From: Domibacillus aminovorans
GTDB lineage: Bacteria > Bacillota > Bacilli > Bacillales > Domibacillaceae
Length of the DNA stretch: 64,000 bases
Assembly: GCF_001643235.1 (NCBI RefSeq)
Contig: NZ_LQWY01000002.1
Span: forward strand, 1 to 64,000
Direction of reading: 5' to 3'
The position numbers and the translations under genes were made by a program. Each line of letters starts with the position of its first letter. Positions within the stretch are counted from its first letter, which is position 1. The notes below the pieces were generated by a model. The model was not told the DNA's origin. It searched no databases and saw nothing but the letters and a program-made list of their open reading frames with translations. Shown here piece by piece: positions 61,159-64,000 of this stretch.

Positions 61159-61278
61159 GTGCTAGAAATGAACGGATTTTGGGGCTTTGCCTCTGCTCCC
61201 TATGTATCGATAATCGGAATAACTGTAATATCCCTAATATGTCTAACTATAGCTAGGTTGTATGTGACCAAAATATGA
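61159..61278 (+). CDS. Small membrane protein, 39 aa
   Basis: A GTG-started frame with AAAGGAG upstream: a short front with FWGFASAPY, then one hydrophobic helix (IIGITVISLICLTIARLY) and a basic end. It is the third gene of the transporter operon, 29 bases after the winged-helix gene. It may be an accessory subunit of the DMT transporter. No family known. Confidence 0.65.
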   Translation: MLEMNGFWGFASAPYVSIIGITVISLICLTIARLYVTKI

Positions 61279-61321
61279 GTCGTTGTTCGTTGAATGAGTA
61301 CTAGAATCGGATAAAATAAAA

Positions 61322-61368
61322 AGCCGTCTCAAAGAGGAATTTCCTGAGGCGGCTCTTTCTCATTTTAT
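61322..61368 (+). terminator. Terminator of the transporter operon
   Basis: AGCCGTCTCA pairs with TGAGGCGGCT (one wobble), followed by CTTTCTCATTTT. Confidence 0.75.
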
Positions 61369-61419
61369 ATAGTTCAACTTTCCGAAAAATAGTAGAATAG
61401 GAAAAGAGAGGGGAATAAT

Positions 61420-61785
61420 ATGGGGTGGATTTTACTTACGTTAGGTATTTTTGCAGAAATTATTGGAACCATATCTATGAAGTTATCAGAAGGCTTTACC
61501 AAACTGATTCCATCTATTTCTATTTTTGTTTTTTACGGACTTAGTTTAACGCTGGTGACGCTATCGCTTAAAAAAATTGATATTAGTATCGCTTACTCGA
61601 TCTGGGCCGGGCTCGGAACAGCGACAGTTGCGGTAATCGGATTTATTTATTTTAAAGAGCATCTATCTCTCTTAAAAGTTGGTTCGATTGTTTTGATTGT
61701 TTTAGGTGTTGTAGGATTGAATTTAGGAGAAAGTGCTCAAGATGAGGAATCTGAAATGGTTATGCCTGTTGAGAAAGTGAAATAA
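61420..61785 (+). CDS. SMR-family multidrug efflux protein
   Basis: A 121-residue small multidrug resistance protein. The first helix contains the essential glutamate in FAEIIGTISMKLSEGF. AYSIWAGLGTA and GSIVLIVLGVVGLNL are the later signature helices. There are four membrane helices plus an acidic 15-residue tail. Members work as dimers exporting cationic compounds by proton exchange; Bacillus EbrAB need two genes, whereas this one stands alone. Confidence 0.88.
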   Translation: MGWILLTLGIFAEIIGTISMKLSEGFTKLIPSISIFVFYGLSLTLVTLSLKKIDISIAYSIWAGLGTATVAVIGFIYFKEHLSLLKVGSIVLIVLGVVGLNLGESAQDEESEMVMPVEKVK

Positions 61786-61893
61786 TGACGATGTATATTT
61801 TGATGGCTTCGAATCCAAAAATTGAAGCCTTTTTCTTATGTTAGTAAAGCCATCTCTTATATCATTTTAATCAAATAGAAAAGAGGAGAGAAG

Positions 61894-62577
61894 ATGATGC
61901 ATAACGAAAAGACGATGCAGACGATTGAAGCAGAGTGGCATTCACACCTGCCAAAAATAGAAACGGCAACATTTGGCATGGGCTGCTTCTGGGGAACGGA
62001 TGCACGATTTGGACAGTTGCCCGGTATCATCCGGACGCGTGTCGGCTTTGCAGGCGGTGCAACAGAAAACCCGACGTATCGTGGCATGGGGGACCATACC
62101 GAGACCATTGAAATGGATTTTAATCCAGAAATCCTATCTTTTGAAGAAATTTTACACATATTTTGGAACAATCATACGTCAACGAACAGAGTGAATTATA
62201 AAGAGCGGCAATACATGTCCATTTTGTTTTATCACGATGAACAGCAGAAACAATCCATTCTGAACGTGAAAAAAGAGCTCGAAGACGATCGAAATGAAAC
62301 GATCGAAACAGAAGTTGTACCGTATTCTGGTTTTACATTAGCGGAAGAGCACCATCAAAAATATTATTTAAAACGGTTTTCTATAGCCGTTGATCTACTG
62401 AATACACATTATCCATCTATGGATGCGTTTACTCATTCCACATTAACCGCCCGATTAAATGGGTTCGTGAGAGAGTTTGGTACGTTGAATGACATTAAAA
62501 ATGAAGTGAGCGATTGGGATATAGGTGAAGATTCCCGTCAAATCGTGCTGGATATATTGAAAAGAATCCGCTGGTAG
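61894..62577 (+). CDS. msrA: Peptide-methionine (S)-S-oxide reductase MsrA
   Basis: A 227-residue MsrA with the catalytic cysteine in GMGCFWGTDARF. GFAGGATENPTY, IFWNNHTSTNRV and QYMSILFYHDEQQ are the usual blocks. The usual bacterial length is 160-180 residues; this one has an extra N-terminal 25 and C-terminal 40 residues. It repairs oxidised methionine. GAGGAGAG precedes the start. No msrB gene adjoins. Confidence 0.88.
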   Translation: MMHNEKTMQTIEAEWHSHLPKIETATFGMGCFWGTDARFGQLPGIIRTRVGFAGGATENPTYRGMGDHTETIEMDFNPEILSFEEILHIFWNNHTSTNRVNYKERQYMSILFYHDEQQKQSILNVKKELEDDRNETIETEVVPYSGFTLAEEHHQKYYLKRFSIAVDLLNTHYPSMDAFTHSTLTARLNGFVREFGTLNDIKNEVSDWDIGEDSRQIVLDILKRIRW

Positions 62578-62624
62578 AGAGGCGAACTTCATTAATGAGT
62601 AAAAAAATAATAAAAAGAGATATG

Positions 62625-62676
62625 TTAGGCAGCTTGAATCCGTTCTTTATGCGGGCTCTCGCTGCCTAATTTTTTT
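62625..62676 (+). terminator. Terminator after msrA
   Basis: TTAGGCAGC pairs with GCTGCCTAA across a 27-base loop and is followed by seven Ts. Confidence 0.75.
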
Positions 62677-62723
62677 GGAAACTCTTCACGTTGTAAATGC
62701 GTATTTTTTCAAAGTGACCTGAA

Positions 62724-62739
62724 TACGCCTTAAGACGTA
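62724..62739 (+). promoter_or_regulatory. Palindrome upstream of the LiaI-like gene
   Basis: TACGCCTTAAGACGTA is a 16-base palindrome apart from one mismatched pair, 83 bases before the gene. A response-regulator site is possible. It does not match the LiaR box I remember from B. subtilis. Confidence 0.4.
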
Positions 62740-62821
62740 GTTTGAAATATGGCTCTAGCTCATTACGAAACATTTCAATCCTCGGTAAGATAAATGTAAG
62801 TTAATTGAGGAGGTGGAGGAA

Positions 62822-63178
62822 ATGAAAAGATGTATGTTATTCGTCGGTGGATTGATCGCGTTCATTGTGTTATTAGTAACACTTGGGCCTATGATTTTAT
62901 TGGGTGTCGGCGTTTTATTGCTGTATGTCATTTTTAAGCAGTTCATGAAAAGTGGATCGACCGCAGGAAAAATCGGCTGGGTGATTGTCGGTCTGCTGCT
63001 TCTTAGTACGGTTGTGTTATCTAATATTCATGCGGTGATCGGTTTTGTAGCGGCCTATGCCTTGTATGTCGTGATCTCAAAGTGGAGAAATAACGATCAT
63101 GTGTTAGAAGGAAAAATAGTAGAAGAAGATGATCCATTTACTAATTTTGAACGGCAATGGGCAGAACTTAATAAATAA
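62822..63178 (+). CDS. LiaI-like membrane protein
   Basis: A 118-residue protein with an N-terminal basic MKR, two to four short hydrophobic segments (IAFIVLLVTLGPMILLGVGV; IGWVIVGLLLL) and a charged cytoplasmic tail. Size, topology and position directly before a PspA/LiaH protein match LiaI, the membrane anchor for LiaH. The start was set at 62822 with GGTGGAGGA upstream. Confidence 0.7.
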   Translation: MKRCMLFVGGLIAFIVLLVTLGPMILLGVGVLLLYVIFKQFMKSGSTAGKIGWVIVGLLLLSTVVLSNIHAVIGFVAAYALYVVISKWRNNDHVLEGKIVEEDDPFTNFERQWAELNK

Positions 63179-63194
63179 TGAAGAGGAGATCTAC

Positions 63195-63833
63195 ATGAAC
63201 CTATTTACACGTATTAAACAATCGATTTCAGCGGACCTTCACCATATGTTAGATCGAAAAGAACAACAGACCCCGATTGCAGCATTGAACCATTATTTGC
63301 GCCAAAGTGAGCAAGAAAAGGACAAGGTAAGAACACTGATCGAACGACAGTATCGGTTGAAGGATGAATTTATAAGTGAATATCACCACGCGCAGGAACT
63401 TGCGGATAAGCGTTTCGCACAAGCGAGTATCGCTAAAAAAGCGGGCGAAGAAGAACTGCATACATTTGCAATGAAAGAGTACGAAGACTATCAATCACGG
63501 GCAGAAAGAATAAAGATGTTAGTGGAAGAATCAACACAGCAGCTGGAAACGTTGGAACACAAATATGAAGAAATGAACTATAAGTTAAAAGATATGCACT
63601 TGCGGCGCATGGAACTGATGGGGCGTGAAAACGTGGCACGCACGAATCATCGGCTCAATAAAGTGATCGCAGATGAATCGGACAAACGATCTTCTCGTTT
63701 CACTGAAATGGAACAATACATTGACGGGTTAGAGAGAAAAGTGAATCATTCTTATGAGCACCATACATTTGACAGCAAAATGGCCAAGCTTGAAAAAGAC
63801 ATACAGGTAGATGATCAAGCTGAGGCTTACTAA
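63195..63833 (+). CDS. liaH: PspA/IM30-family protein, LiaH-like
   Basis: A 212-residue, almost wholly helical coiled-coil protein with the PspA/IM30 N terminus MNLFTRIKQSISADLHHMLD. LiaH-type proteins form large rings that support the membrane under antibiotic or envelope stress. AGAGGAG precedes ATG 63195; the frame that opens at 63129 is not plausible. It forms a unit with the LiaI-like gene (16-base gap). No LiaRS two-component genes are seen inside the window. Confidence 0.85.
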   Translation: MNLFTRIKQSISADLHHMLDRKEQQTPIAALNHYLRQSEQEKDKVRTLIERQYRLKDEFISEYHHAQELADKRFAQASIAKKAGEEELHTFAMKEYEDYQSRAERIKMLVEESTQQLETLEHKYEEMNYKLKDMHLRRMELMGRENVARTNHRLNKVIADESDKRSSRFTEMEQYIDGLERKVNHSYEHHTFDSKMAKLEKDIQVDDQAEAY

Positions 63834-63898
63834 CACATACCTTAACAGCTACGTTTACATGATGATAGGTATGTCAAAAAAGGGATAAATGTTATACT

Positions 63899-63926
63899 GA
63901 ACAGACATAGTGTTTGGTGTCTGTTC
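63899..63926 (+). promoter_or_regulatory. Inverted repeat at a promoter start site
   Basis: GAACAGACA (63899-63907) pairs perfectly with TGTCTGTTC (63918-63926). A TATACT -10-like hexamer (63893-63898) directly precedes it, so it would overlap the transcription start as an operator. The -35 element is weak. Confidence 0.5.
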
Positions 63927-63952
63927 GAATACATAGAAAGGGGGTCACCTCC

Positions 63953-64000
63953 ATGTTTCAACGGTTGACGACAAATATGTTCAATTGGATCATGATTTTT
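63953..64000 (+). CDS. Start of an unidentified gene, cut by the window end
   Basis: Begins MFQRLTTNMFNWIMIF with AAAGGGGGTCACC upstream and remains open to base 64000. The start looks like a membrane protein. LiaF or a sensor protein would fit next to LiaIH, but 16 residues do not decide it. Confidence 0.5.
   Translation, partial: MFQRLTTNMFNWIMIF

Noticed and set aside
1-64000. CRISPR array, tRNA or rRNA genes
   Set aside because: No regularly spaced 25-40 base repeats, cloverleaf sequences or rRNA signature blocks were seen in reading; the only periodic repeats are the 20-base units near 43.5 and 47.6 kb.

Overview
The window comes from the chromosome of a low-to-mid GC, endospore-forming Bacillaceae. 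Support for this: Shine-Dalgarno-led genes, an Sda checkpoint protein, a Spo0E-like peptide, YitT, YvrJ/DUF1659/DUF2922 peptides, coproporphyrinogen oxidase HemY and a LiaIH-type envelope-stress pair. The genus cannot be fixed from sequence reading alone. I saw no rRNA, tRNA or CRISPR array.

Region 1 (1-11.4 kb): the tail of a YcgQ-type protein, an IS200/IS605-like 3' remnant, UDP-glucose dehydrogenase, and a translationally coupled glycan operon (UDP-glucuronate epimerase, flippase-like membrane protein, phosphodiesterase-like enzyme, GT2 glycosyltransferase). This operon lies between two genes with good Fur boxes: a lipoprotein, and a membrane-anchored protein followed by an FTR1 iron permease. 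A polytopic glycosyltransferase-like protein follows. Region 2 (11.4-19 kb): a complete pentitol-type operon (xylulokinase, LacI regulator, Rbs-type ABC transporter, xylitol/sorbitol-type dehydrogenase) with two LacI-type palindromes. Region 3 (19-28.5 kb): transporter and transposon debris, then an IclR-controlled divergent locus with a formaldehyde-activating-enzyme homologue, an ABM monooxygenase, aldehyde and alcohol dehydrogenases, a BCCT transporter and malic enzyme.

Region 4 (28.5-49.4 kb) is mixed housekeeping and accessory sequence: CapA-like protein, Sda, YcgL, MazEF, signal peptidase I, a chemoreceptor, a TetR-controlled RND pump, AI-2E-type and YitT membrane proteins, a YvrJ/DUF1659/DUF2922 cluster beside a truncated phage replisome gene, an M20 amidohydrolase, HemY, OsmC, an SLH-domain protein and a decayed maltose acetyltransferase.

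Region 5 (49.5-61.3 kb) is the most unusual part. Two paralogous 37-40 aa peptides precede a Cache-domain two-component system whose regulator has a tandemly duplicated 5' end. Then come four tandem EutQ-like cupins (two almost identical, flanking an FAD-synthetase paralogue with a degenerate riboflavin-kinase half), an unrecognised 252 aa protein, an acyl-CoA-dehydrogenase-fold protein lacking the usual catalytic glutamate, an FMN reductase, and a structured leader RNA ahead of a DMT transporter operon. I infer an undescribed, sensor-controlled two-component flavin monooxygenase pathway; its substrate is unknown. Region 6 (61.3-64 kb): an SMR efflux protein, MsrA, LiaI/LiaH-like genes and the start of a further gene.
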